From NCBI GenBank assembly GCA_029891385.1, contig CM057224.1, positions 34,415,005-34,479,004 of the forward strand: a stretch of DNA of 64,000 nucleotides, given 5' to 3'. Under the pieces are notes generated by a model that saw only the letters and a program-made list of their open reading frames with translations, searched no databases and was not told the DNA's origin. This document shows positions 21,501 to 32,534 of this stretch, in pieces; positions within the stretch are counted from its first letter, which is position 1, and each line of letters starts with the position of its first letter. A program made the translations under genes and the position numbers. The stretch is from Erythroxylum novogranatense (Eukaryota; Streptophyta; Magnoliopsida; Malpighiales; Erythroxylaceae).

Positions 21501-22992
21501 AAAATCAAGATTTTGAAAAGTGCCTTGAGCAATTCAATTTCTGTTTTAAACTTATGTGTTATGTGGGTTCGGTTAGGTCCTTTGTGAGTCATTGTGTCTC
21601 TATTTGTATAGCCTTCTCCCACGCCCGCTAAGTGCACGAAGCTCGATTCGGACTCCTCAGCGGCTATAATCGACCGCTATCGGACTGATTTGTGTTGGAT
21701 GCCATGGTATAACCCGCAAATACACTGCTGGTGGGAAATGCTAGCCAGTGTGGGGTCCAACATTAAGAAAGTGTAATGCGCCTACTGTTTGGACCGAGCT
21801 GCACCATTACGATATGTTATGTGTTTTCAATTTTGTCTCACGAATGTTGCATGCATATTTATGAAAAATTATAGAAGTTTGAAAAAATGAGAAAAGTGAG
21901 ATTATTATGAAAAGTTTGAAAAATATGAAAAGAGTTTGAGGAAAAGTTTGAAAAATATGAAAAAAGGGTTTGAGGAAATTGTTTGAAAAATTATAAAGTT
22001 TGAAAATTAGCCTTTTGGCAAAAGTTTATGAAAATTGATTTCGCTTATTATTCAATTTATAAATGTGTTATCCACGAGCTTAGAGCTCACCCCCTTTCAT
22101 CCCCATCTCCGTGTTTCGAAAGGAGATCGGATGAAAGAATGTGAACACATCGGTTTACATTTGTGTCAGTTAGATTTTGTGTAATTTGGATCTTTAGTAT
22201 GAATATGTTTATGGCTTAAGATAAGTTTGGGATAAATGTATTTGCGTATAAAGTTGGGTATGAAATTGTATATGGAATTGTGTATAAGTTTGGAAATGGG
22301 ATTGAGTTATGAGATCAATATATTGTATTATAGTTATGAGAATATTTTAGAATTAAGATTGCGTTTGTTTCTGCTGAGATCTCGGACGGAGGGTCCGGTT
22401 GATTTTGATGATTGTTTGTTTGATTGAGTTTTTAGAAGTGTGTTTTTGAATACTTTGCAAGTTTGGGTTAGGATAAAGGCAGCCGTTATGCTGCCGAAAT
22501 TTCGATAAAAATTGGGATAAAAATGTATAATGAGATTTGTACGGATATGAGCAAGTGTTGAGATTTGCATGAGAATGATTTTCCCAAGGGTGGAAATTGT
22601 TTGTTTGTTTTGAATGAGTTTGCCTAAAGATGTTATATGTGAATATGAGAAAAAAAAATTATACCGGATTTGGATAGTCTAGGCTTTCCAACGCGATTAT
22701 GTTCATTCGATAAGTTTTCTTTGATTATTGTTTTCGGATGTCGGATGTGTTCTGCTTGATTTCGTTTCGCTTCGAAATCTATTCGTTTGATTCGATTAGT
22801 TATTGCTTCCGCTTTCATTTGCTTCCGTTCGATTCTGTATTCGATTCGCATTTGCTTTCCTTCCGCTTGCGTTGTGATTCGAGTTCGCTTTTACTATTCC
22901 CTTTCGCATTCTATTTTACTTTTCGCTTCCACATTTTTGTTTCCGATTCCTGATTTTCGGTTGGGATCCGGTTCCCGAATCGGGTCCCAACA
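18513..22992 (+). repeat. Array LTR copy 3 (4480 bp)
   Basis: Begins TGTTGGACCCCGAAC and ends GGTCCCAACA; the G2 gag resumes at 22993 with GTTAC. The acceptor region reads CTCCGTG (22108-22114) where copy 2 has CTCCAGG. The conserved island near 21610 is shortened. The hairpin GGCAGC/GCTGCC is at 22487-22504. Confidence 0.88.
19342..19486. repeat. GC-rich palindromic minisatellite, array LTR 3
   Basis: Four to five copies of a GCGTCACCAGGGTGACGGCGAGCG-like unit of about 36 bp. This is the most regular of the three blocks. The translated frame over it is simply the repeat. Confidence 0.85.
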
Positions 22993-23827
22993 GTTACCCA
23001 CTCCCTTCCTGGAGGATTGTTCTCTGTTCTTCCTTTTCCTGCTTACTTCAGCCTTAATATTCTCTAGCTTCTCAGCCTGGAGCGCTGCATCCACTAACTG
23101 TTGGTAGTCCTGGAAATTGTGGATCACCAACTTGTCCCTGATCCCTAGGTGCAATCCACCCTCAAACTTCCGACACTTGTCTTCTTCAGTTGCCACGATA
23201 TTGGCTGCATACCGTGATAACTGAGTGAACTTCAATTCATATTCTGCCACACTTAACTCCCTCTGAGCGAGATTCAGAAATTCCCTGGCCTTATCCTGCA
23301 TGTAGACCATCGAGAAATACTTCCTCCGAAAGGCCTCTAGGAATTCCCTCCATGTCGATCGGAGAGTACTTCCCGATCATGGGCATCGACTCCCACCAGT
23401 GTAGTGCATCCCCTTGCAGTAAGCTAACTGCATAGTCTAGCTTCTCTTCATCCGAGCACTTCATCTGTTTGAGGACCCTCTCGGTCCTCTTCAACCATGC
23501 TTCGCCTCCTGGGATTAGTAGTCCATTGAAATCGACAACCCATACTTAGGAGCTTGTCATCTACGCCCTCCGATCTGCTGGAGCTAGCATCGAGCTTGTG
23601 ATCCTTGGCCCATGGCATGGATAAAAGCTCAGGCGAAGGCTGAAAAGAATTGTGGGTCTCTTGGATTTGACATAGGAGGAGGTGGAGAGGCACTTCGTCT
23701 TTGCACACTGGTGCCTCAAAATCATAATGGGATGGTCCACGCATCCAGGGAATATGAGATTCATCCGTACTTCCCTCTGAGAGCCTGATCGAGATTGAGC
23801 TCCTCGAGTTCTTCTTCAAGGCGGCAT
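22993..23827 (-). pseudogene. gypsy gag pseudogene of G2, N-terminal part
   Basis: The probable start is the minus-strand ATG at 23827-23825. The capsid-type gag domain spans several frames: RTERVLKQMKCSDEEKLDY and LLQGDALHWWESMP in 23291-23494, then REFLNLAQRELSVAEYELKF, CRKFEGGLHLGIRDKL and SRKRKNREQSS in 22993-23310. At 22992 the frame runs into the inserted LTR array. The other half of gag lies at 8559 and leftward. Confidence 0.87.
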
Positions 23828-24027
23828 ATTACTCCTTTAAATGAAAACCATTTCAAATCTTTAACTCATGCTTTGTGAAACCAGTTCAAATCATGTAAAA
23901 CAATTCAAAACCAATGATGCATGTGCTGTATTTAAAACAATGCATAGGGTTCATGTAACATGATGCATGCTGACTCTACCCTTGAGGCTACCCACTAGGG
24001 TTCCTAGGAAATCATAAACCTAGAGCT

Positions 24028-24039
24028 GCTTTGATACCA
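24028..24039 (-). promoter_or_regulatory. Primer binding site of G2
   Basis: The minus strand reads TGGTATCAAAGC, one base different from the G1 and G3 sites. It lies 4 bp from the LTR edge at 24044. The site primes minus-strand DNA synthesis with a Met-type tRNA. Confidence 0.85.
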
Positions 24040-24628
24040 CAGATGTCGGGCCCCGACAGGATCTCGACCCCATTGTTGGATCCAGATTCTGAGTCCAACT
24101 CTTGAACCGTAAAACATGACGCTTGATCATCTTGCCTTGTAGTGTTCATTTCATTTAACCCTAATTTCAAATTGATTTATCTTGTAAATCATAACCTTAT
24201 GACTCTTGTTTTATTTAAGACAAGAATCGCTTCAATCGGATGTTATATAACTCAAGATACAAACCAAAAACCAAAAAGAGTTCATACCTGAAGCATGCTC
24301 TCTTAACTGACCTCTCACTTGCTTTAATGCAAACCTCCTCAATTAACTCCAAATGATACCAAATTTTATGGAGTGAAAGATATATGTCTTATAAATCCAA
24401 TGGTTCAAACCTCACCTCAATTGGAGGTCGAATGAGTGTTTTATGCCCAAAAGAATAGACTATGCTCACTCCCAAAATCAAATTGAACATCTTTTGGCGC
24501 AAATGCCATAACGTTCACTATAGATGTCGGAATGACTTCGTTCTTGGACGGTTAGAAAATAGACATCTAAGGCTACAACTTTTGTGAAGACAGAATTCAA
24601 AATTCTATCATTATCGGGTTACATGGAC

Positions 24629-24925
24629 CGTGAGAAAATCACACAGTCTGTGTGAAAATTCACACAGGCTGTGTAATTTTCTGCTACTGCGTCTCCCTGC
24701 ACCATGGATTTACACAGTCTGTGTGAAAATTCACATAGGCTGTGTAACCCACTGCCACTGTCGTCTCCCTGCACCAGAAATTTACACAGTCTGTGTGAAA
24801 ATTCACACAGGTTGTGTAACCCACTGCCAACTGCGCCTCCTACACCAGAAAATTACACAGTCTGTGTATTACACAGTCTGTGTATTACACTGTCTGTGTG
24901 AAAATTCACACAGGCTGTGTAACTT
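24629..24925. repeat. Palindromic tandem repeat in the G2 LTR
   Basis: Repeating ACACAGTCTGTGT and CACACAGGCTGTGTAA segments are separated by spacers with CTGCGCCTCC and TGCACCAG. Each core is an inverted repeat that could fold as a hairpin. The Cys-rich frames across it are translations of the repeat and not a protein. It occupies the same offset from the PBS edge as the CAGCTG repeats of the G1 LTR but is unrelated in sequence. Confidence 0.88.
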
Positions 24926-26688
24926 TCTGCCAACAACCACATTTCACTCTCTAAACCCTCTTCATCCAAGTACCTACATAAAAACTTAAATCCTCCATAT
25001 CCCACAACACATAACAACCTAATTATCCCAATGGATTTTCAATGGCAACAACACACTCCTAGCATTCTAATCAAACCCAAACCATAATGATCTTGTACAA
25101 TCACTCATGCAAAACTTATTAACCATAACCCAATCACATTCTTACTTCTACATAACACTCATCAATCACAACTCTAGTCTTCACTTGAACTAAACATGCA
25201 TTTCTACCCACATGGATTCCAAAGCCATTTCATGCAACTTTGGATACTATGCTTAACATGATAATAAATGGTTTTGAGAGACCATAATAAATCGTAATTC
25301 ATGCATCTCATTCACATTCAAAACAAGTAACTTACAATGCTTTAGTGGGCATTTCAAGCCCTTTTACAACTTGGTTCAAAATACACTTCCAAAATGCTAC
25401 TGTTTTCTTAAAATGCATCTAAAGCATCGTTTACAACAATTGACTTGAAATACATCAAAAACATAATCTTGAAGTATGCCTTTTATGCTCAATCCTCGAG
25501 ATCACGCTCTTCACCTGGAGATGGGACGGGAAGGTGGGGGTGAGCTTTCACTAAATGGTAACACGTTTATATTTATACTACTAAGTGAATCTATTCATTA
25601 CTCATACTGTTGGCAATATTCTCATCAACAAATCATACAACTTGCATTTCGTGAATTCATCGAGCTAAAGCATAATTTCATGATTCATGCATTCATCATT
25701 CTTACAAACATATGCTAACACGTAAACACATAGCGATGGTTCAAAAGTCCACGGTTCTTGATGAACTACAAAGTGTAGTCATATGTTGAGAGTCCAAAAG
25801 GAACATCCTATGCCACAATCGGGCAGCCGGGCGAAGGCTATACTGGTCAACGTGCACGTGACTTTGCTGGTGGACTTAACTAACCCACATAACACTGAAT
25901 TTCAAGCATAAAAACTGGACTTTTCTTGTCCACTAGCTGATTTTCTGAAAATGGATTTTCATGCAATCCAATTAGCTAATTCTCTTGAAAATGCTTTTCA
26001 TGCTTAGCTCAAATGTCATAAACTCACTAATATTCATGCTCATTCAATTCATGACTTTATCAAGCAATGTCAAGCAATGTCATATACTGTCAAGTTCTCA
26101 TATAATGGCATTCATACATCTATTATACTCAATCAAATCATCACAAAGTAATTTGAAAGAACATAATTTCTTTAATTAAGGTAGTATTTATCACTTACTA
26201 GCATAAAGATAAAAATGAAACCCACCTTATACTTGCTAAATCCTTGCTAAATGAAGCTCCTCCTCTTGCTCCTCTCCTCTCTCTTGCTCTATTTCAAGAG
26301 AAATAAAACCCACTTCAACAATAGCTTCAATTGAAAATCCACATAACTACTTTCATGCAATTGACTTAAGAATCACTAAACCCATTCCATTCTTAGTCTT
26401 CCTAACTCAAAACCCAAGTAAAAACTAAACTTTAAACTCATGGCTTACCTTGAATCTCTACTTAACCAAGTGATTTCTTGGTTCAAAGTGAAGCTTAGAC
26501 TCTCCTCCACACTTTTCCTTCTTGAACTTTCTTCAAAAACCTCTTGAATCTCTTGGAAAATCAAACCCTAGCCAAGCTTCTTCTCTTTTTCTCCTCTTCT
26601 CTTCTCCACTTGCACGAAACTCTCTCCCTCTCTCCCTTTAATTTCGTAACTTCTCTCTTATTTCCCTACAACTCACTTAATTCTTCTT

Positions 26689-26696
26689 CTTTTATA
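26689..26696 (-). promoter_or_regulatory. TATA box of the G2 LTR
   Basis: The minus strand reads TATAAAAG about 300 bp inside the LTR outer end, followed downstream by a purine-rich leader and a GTAAG donor. Position and sequence fit the core promoter of the element RNA, giving U3 of roughly 0.3 kb and a very long R-U5. Confidence 0.65.
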
Positions 26697-26999
26697 CTAC
26701 TTACTTAAGTCACTTAAGCCCAAAGGCCCAAGTCTAACTCCCTTCTTCTTCTTCCTTCTTTACAACCTAACTCACTTAAGTCCACTTCATTTCCTCTTTC
26801 TTTTCCCATTTCCTCTTTAGGCCCAAAGCCCATTTGACCATTAATACACTTAACCTAACACATTTAATTTCATTAACTCACCACCTAACATTTTAATGCT
26901 ACCACATATTAATTAATGACACCTTAATTAATGCTAATCTAACTTAATCAATTTAATCTAATCATGCTTAATCTTTTAAAAAAAAATTTGGGGCTAACA

Positions 27000-27369
27000 C
27001 CCTTTCATCCCCATCTCCAGGTTTTCGAGCCGGAGATCGGATGAAAGAATGTCAAGACGTGTTATTCGATTTTGTATCATTTGTATTTTATGAAAAATGG
27101 GATTTTGGTATCGGTTTGTATAAGAATGGTTTTGTCAATTTTGTATTACAAGTATTATTATGGGATTGTATTATGAATTCTGGACATGTGTATTGATTTA
27201 AGTTATAAATGGGATCTGGATATAGAGATGATTGATTATTGGGTTTGGATTGATTTGATTTATGAATTTTGCATAAGGATTTGTATTATGACCTTATGTA
27301 TAATGATTATGGTATGTATATGGAATTGAGGAATTAATAGGAATTGGATTTGTATAATGTGTGTTGGAT
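27000..27369 (+). repeat. 3' part of a plus-strand LTR of the 42964 family, cut by G2
   Basis: CCCTTTCATCCCCATCTCCAG at the left edge, then GGAGATCGGATGAAAGAATG and following text, match the solo LTR at about 46377-46750. The match begins exactly where the G2 LTR ends and fades at about 27369. It is the remnant of the LTR into which G2 inserted; its other part is not seen in the window. Confidence 0.8.
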
Positions 27370-29634
27370 TTGTATAGCTCTCCGTAGCTGCTTCGGTCAT
27401 AACTGTCATTCTCTGTTCATGCATTCATGTATGGACTGCATGTGCCACAATTCATCACTTTATATACACGTATTCATATATCACGATTATTTCCAAATTA
27501 TCACATTCGAACAATTATTCACATTAAAATCACATTCACACTTAATCACATTTAAACACGGAGGTCCCAAATTCTCAGACAAACAACACTTCTATGTTAT
27601 AATCTCCCAATAACTCGGACCTTCTGTCCGGAATCCATAAACCAAACACAATCCACCATTATTCTCCATAGAATCCTAATCAAAGAATTATAATCAAAAG
27701 ATAATTGAGAAACCATCTAGGTCACTCACAATAGCTTCCGCACTAACGCCTGGAAGTCTCGGCAACGTCGGTGGGCTGATATTCCAAATGCGCCTCTATC
27801 ACAAGTAAAAACTCATATTTTACATATTGTCCAATCAGAAATATTTAATAATGAACATGTAGCAATTTAAAAGTATGTACTATGCACTTTCGTGACATTC
27901 CCGACACTATCCCAAAAATTTCCATCACAGCCTTTCCTCAATATCAGAAACTCAATAGACACTAAAATCATTCAATTTGTCTCAGAAATCCGAAAGGTAT
28001 TCTCCAAACATATATGGACTATCCTTATGTCGAAACTATATTTTACACTCAACTTCCATCCAAAATTGAGAACTTTTAAAGACTGATTCGACACTTCCCT
28101 TCTTCATAAAACGTGTAGACCTTTGTCTTTAGTTTACAACAAATCAAAAATTATCTCATTTGGACATCTACAACAACATTTATGGATAAAATATCAAAAC
28201 ATGTCCGAGCAAGAAAATGGGTCCTCGCTGCGACAGAAGAAAGCTAGCCGCGGCGAAGGTTGAGCTCGCCGCGACGAGGGCACTAGAGTGCGCCGCGGCG
28301 TGGTTGCTTGCTTGCGCACCGCGACGTGCACCCTTGCGTGCACAGCAATGTGCGAGCCCAAAAACTCCCGAAACCTGATTTTTCCACTTACTTCAATCAA
28401 ATTCTTCCCATTCTTCAAAACATAAATCATCTTAGTCCTAAAACATCACTTATACTTCATTTTCAACTCATCTGAACACAATAAAATCAACAAAACATCA
28501 AAAACTAACCTTGATCATAACCGAAAAACCACACATTTTCTTTAACCCATTTCACAACTTCTAACACATAAACCCCTCTTAACTAACATCAAAACATGTT
28601 TTATTCATTTGATCAAGAGGGATGATACTTATACTTACTTGATTTGGCTTCTAAATCTTCAAAGATTTCCAAAACCCAACTTTCCTTCTCTTCTTCTTCT
28701 CCCACGACATCTTCCTCCATCTTTAAACAAAAACCCTAACTTCTTCTTTTTATACCCTTAAGAAGGGTGAAATGTCCATTTTACCCCTTCCTTTAAACCT
28801 TAAGTTTTATAATCTTAAGTATCATGCCCAATTTGCCCTTATACAAATTCTTATAACCTTACTACTTCAATTTAGAAATTTAAACTCTTAGAGACTGCAT
28901 TGAAATTCAATTCCTTCAGATAATTTGCAGATCCATGTTTCTAGTTTATTTAGAAACAAACATTAACTTAATTGGATCTCTATAGATCAAGAATTTCTCA
29001 TCAGACTGAACCATATTCAGAAAATATCCCATTCAAACACTTTCAATACAAAGTAATATAGCCTTAACTTCAGAAAATCATTTCTTTCAATCCCGATATC
29101 GAAAAATGTCAAACTCTAATGCGACAGAAAGTCGTCAACATATTCTACAAGTTTCATGAAGATCAATGTCTCACATTTCAAAATTCACACACTTTCATTA
29201 TATCTTTCATGCCTATCAATTTCCATTTCAATCAATTTATTTACTTTGAATTTCATAAACCTCTCCAAATTTCAATGGCTCATGATAAATTTTTTTTCCT
29301 AAATCATGTCATTAATTTGTAGTGTCAACTTGGCAGTCATTTTCAGTACTGAAATTCTCATCGGTACGCATTTAACAATTTTATGTAGAATACATATAAA
29401 TCACTCCAATTCAATTCTTTTCAAACACACATACTTTACATTTTTCACAAAAATTTCACTTATAGACACATATACCGGGAAATGTCACGAATGCATGTGT
29501 AATCATGTACATTTGCAAAAATTACCATTCATATCCATATAGAGGCCATTTTATGCATGAATATACTGAGATACATGTACACACTCATAACCTGACCCAA
29601 ATTTACTATTTTATCCTTCCCATCGGTGATGAGA
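27370..29634 (-). repeat. Degraded minus-strand LTR-like sequence
   Basis: No coding motif. On the minus strand one can see a GGACAGAAGGTCCGAG stem (27610-27625), a GC-rich block (28195-28355), donor-like AAGGTTAGT near 28510, a TATA-like box near 28756, and a module ATGAAACTTGTAGAA...TTTTTCGATATCGGGATTG (29095-29155). These are hallmarks of the other LTRs here, but order and ends are unclear, so it may be a composite of two LTR pieces. Confidence 0.5.
28195..28355. repeat. GC-rich block with CGCGGCG and CGCGACG repeats
   Basis: A 160-bp GC-rich island in AT-rich sequence, with recurring CCGCGGCG, GCCGCGACG and ACCGCGACGTGCAC. It is comparable in kind to the minisatellite blocks in the intact LTRs of this window. 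Confidence 0.65.
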
Positions 29635-30145
29635 TGTTACAATATATATGTTGTGTTATTTTAAATATATGAGGTTTATTTTCTACTGGATAATTCTTCT
29701 CTTTTATAAACGTATTACGTTAGATTAAAGTGTTAAGAAGTTATAGATATCTCTCTTGATCTCTCTAGAGTCTTTATATTTTCCTTTGTACATAAATAAT
29801 ATTTTCTAATACAAACCTTCCATAATATTCTAGAATAATATCTAGAATATTATAGAAAGGCTAAAGGTTGGTTAATAACCGACTTACGATAGCTATAAGA
29901 GGAGCTAAGCTCCATAAATTGCGTACATGTATATGTGAACAATAATTAACGAGTGACAATGAGGCATGAAAGTGAAGTGTGTTTGAGTGACCAACAATTA
30001 ATTGTGGGTGAGTGCAAAGTGTGGTGTGCGCCGTGAGTGAGGGAAAAATTTATGTGAATATTGTTTGTAAAATATTACAATTAATATATTGTGTTTTGAG
30101 TTTCTTTTCAATTGAGTCCTTCACTCATTATGACAAACATCAACA
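29635..30145 (+). repeat. 5' LTR of the copia element (511 bp)
   Basis: Begins TGTTACAATATATATG and ends ACATCAACA, two bases before the PBS. The preceding five bases are TGAGA; the partner duplication is not in the window. An AT-rich stretch with TTATAAA near 29703 may be part of the promoter. Size and ends are typical of copia elements. Confidence 0.8.
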
Positions 30146-30147
30146 AA

Positions 30148-30159
30148 TGGTATCAAAGC
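30148..30159 (+). promoter_or_regulatory. Primer binding site of the copia element
   Basis: TGGTATCAAAGC immediately after the LTR, a Met-type tRNA primer site, followed by a leader of about 160 bp to the gag ATG. Confidence 0.85.
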
Positions 30160-30318
30160 GCAGGTTGGTCTACGACTGAACCATACTATTAAATTGTCAA
30201 ATTTTTTTGCCAAAGATTGACATTGTAAAAATTCTACCCTTCTACAGTCAGGGATTGTAAATCTAGTTGATCTGGGACTAAATTAACTTGGTTAAATGCT
30301 GGGCATCACCAAGTTATA

Positions 30319-30983
30319 ATGGTCGATATTGCGAGTTTGGTAAGTGCTATTGAAAAATTTAGTAGCTCTAATTATAACAATTGGAGATTGCGAATGAAAT
30401 GCTACTTGCTTAGATAAGACTTATGGAGTATTGTTGGTGGTGACAATACCACACCACCCACGGATACAGAAAAATTAAAAAAATGAAAGAATAAAGGTGA
30501 CAAAGCTATGTGCATACTATTTGTGACAGTTAAGGATGACTTGTTACACCATATCAAGGATGTAAAAACACCTAAGGAGGCACAGGATAGTCTAGCAACA
30601 TCATTCATCATGATGAATGACACAAAGCTTCAATAGTTAGAAAATGAGCTCCTATCAGTCTCGCAACAAAATATGTTGGTAAGTGAATATTTTACAAAAG
30701 ATAAATCTTTTTGTGAAAATTTTCAAAATTAGATCCTCAAAATGCAATTACGTAGACAAGAATGAGGAGAATCATTATTTATGGCTTACGACCAAAATAT
30801 AATGCCATTGTCACTGCAACTCGTGGTTGGGCCAAAGAACCAACCCTTACAGAGTTAGAAAATATTCTTGTCAATCAAGAGACCTTAGACAACTAAATTT
30901 CTAAAGTTTTATTAAAGGATGAGGAGAAAACCCTGTTCAGTAAGCAAAGGGCATATAAAGGGAAAAGAAAAATTGTGATAGGA
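30319..30983 (+). pseudogene. copia gag pseudogene, N-terminal part
   Basis: The ATG at 30319 starts MVDIASLVSAIEKFSSSNYNNWRLRMKCYL, the usual opening of plant copia gag. It is followed by GGDNTTPPTDTEKLKK and DLLHHIKDVKTPKEAQDSL of the gag (UBN2-type) domain. In-frame stops include TAA at 30415 (where Gln is usual) and TGA at 30484 (where Trp is usual), both single-transition changes. Further stops and a frame change follow. It ends at the TAGGA target of LTR A. Confidence 0.85.
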
Positions 30984-32330
30984 TTTCGGGACCCGATCCG
31001 AATATCGGATCCCAACTGGAGAAACAGAAAACAAATACGAAACGAAAGGAAAAATCGAAAGAAAGGAACACAAGGCGGAAGCAAAATCATATATGAATCA
31101 ATTGTCAAATCGGATAAATCAAATCCGAAGGCGAATCAAATAACACAAAGCGGAAGCAACAAATCGATTAACAGATTCGGGAAGCAATGACAGATCTAAG
31201 ATCAAAGCGAAACAAAATCAATTTCTGACATCTGTGAGCAAATATTTTAGGAATCACTGTCGCGTTGGAAACCTTAGACTTAAACTGTCCAAAATCTGGT
31301 ATAATTTTTTTTTCCTTTTCTTTTCTCTCTTTTCTAATTCCTCAATCCAAATACATTCTCATACAATCGCACTTTCCAATATCCAATACAAATTCATTCA
31401 CATGTTTCCATATACAAATCATGCTTATATCTCAATTGAACATACAAAATTTATATGACATATCCATGTGCAATACCATAACTCAATAACCTCATCAAAA
31501 TCTCATAATTCAATTACAATTTATACACCATTTCATAAATCAAAGCTTTATACAAAACATAGTGGCATTTTCAAGCCTTATACATTACCCATAACCCTAA
31601 ACCAAAGTACACAATACACAACAATTTTAGACTTCTCGTGAACCACCTAACTTAACAATAATACAATATAAACACATGCAAACAAAATCTTCAATTTTCT
31701 TTACCCGATCTTCTTCTCATCACCTGTGGATGGGAATGAAGGGGGTGAGCTTATAGCTCGTGGGTAACAGTTTATAACAAATAAATAAGCAAAATCTTTT
31801 AAAAATGCTTTTCTTTTCTTTTCTTGCAGAAACTTTGTTTGAAACCCATAATGCACATTTTCAAAAGTTCTTTTTTTGCAGTGGTCGAAATCATAATTTC
31901 CAAAACATGAATGCATCAATCATAACACTTCACAATGCAAATGCACACATAACGGTTCGAGAGTTCCTTAAACACAACGAATAAACCAAAGTTTATCGTA
32001 AACACAACAAGTTCGATTTCTCAGGATCTCGTTGTTAGGCCCCGAAATTTTTTTTATTTGAATTAATTATTTATTGATTTATGGATTTATTCGTTAATTA
32101 TTTTTTTTGTTCGGCTAGGAAATTAGAAGTTGGGACTTTAAATGAAGGCTTGGATCTAATATTGGAAAGTATGGGCTTTAGGAATGAATGAATAAGAAGA
32201 AGGAGGATTAGAAATTAATGGATGATGTGTAGTGGGCTTGTAGAAGGAGGAGAGCCCAATAGAGTTGCTTGTGAGTTATAAGGAGAGCTCCAAAACTATG
32301 TAGTTTTGGGAGGAGGGCTTTAAGTTGAGA

Positions 32331-32340
32331 TATATAAAAG
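32331..32340 (+). promoter_or_regulatory. TATA box of the G3 5' LTR
   Basis: TATATAAAAG lies 298 bp into the LTR, followed by a purine-rich leader. It defines a short U3 and an R-U5 of about 2.7 kb. The same box is present in the 3' LTR (40265-40274). Confidence 0.75.
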
Positions 32341-32534
32341 AGTTAAAGAGTTAAGTTATTAAAGAAGAGAAGTAGCAAAGTGTCGTAAGTCACTTGAAGG
32401 AAGAAAGTTAAAAACGTGAGCTAGCAAGGAGAGGAGAGCTTCGGCCAAGAGAGCAAGGGAGAGTCGTAGGAGGCTTGGAGGGGAGAAGAAAGAAGAAGAA
32501 AGAAGGAGAAAGAGAAGAAATCTTCTTGGGAGAG

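Larger units (their letters stand above)
8560..22992 (+). mobile_element. Tandem non-autonomous LTR array (LTR-int-LTR-int-LTR)
   Basis: Three near-identical LTRs (4426, 4495 and 4480 bp) start TGTTGGACCCCGAAC and end GGTCCCAACA. They are separated by two 516-bp internal regions, each bearing a PBS and a polypurine tract but no gag or pol. The whole array replaces nothing in G2 gag and is bordered by GTTAT/GTTAC, so it behaves as one insertion. The simplest origin is one LTR-int-LTR element that gained a unit by unequal recombination between LTRs. Non-autonomous elements with very large LTRs have been called LARDs; here the internal region is of TRIM size. Confidence 0.88.
7297..26999 (-). 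mobile_element. Degraded Ty3/gypsy element G2, split by the LTR array
   Basis: On the minus strand: LTR 26999-24044, PBS 24039-24028, gag from 23827 to 22993, a 14.4-kb insertion (8560-22992), then the gag end, protease and RT to 7297, where it is cut in the RT domain. Flanks of the insertion read GTTAT (8555-8559) and GTTAC (22993-22997), a 5-bp target duplication with one change. G2 is closely related to G1. The integrase end and the other LTR are missing at the 7296 junction. Confidence 0.87.
24044..26999 (-). repeat. 5' LTR of G2 (2956 bp)
   Basis: On the plus strand it begins TGTCGGGCCCCGAC and ends GGGGCTAACA, so read on the minus strand it is a TG...CA LTR beginning TGTTAGCCCC. Minus-strand order: TATA box (26696-26689), donor-like AAGGTAAGC (GT at 26448-26447), conserved island (25839-25822), acceptor-like CCCATCTCCAG (AG at 25516-25515), then the palindromic repeat (24925-24629) and the PBS edge. 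Sequence from 27000 belongs to another LTR, so G2 inserted into that LTR. Confidence 0.85.

Noticed and set aside
24630..24989. Cys-rich open frame with repeated CVKIH and GCV units
   Set aside because: It is produced by the ACACAG/CTGTGT palindromic repeat of the G2 LTR.
28194..28430. Minus-strand frame across the GC-rich block
   Set aside because: Base composition of the CGCGGCG repeat explains its length; no start context or domain is seen.
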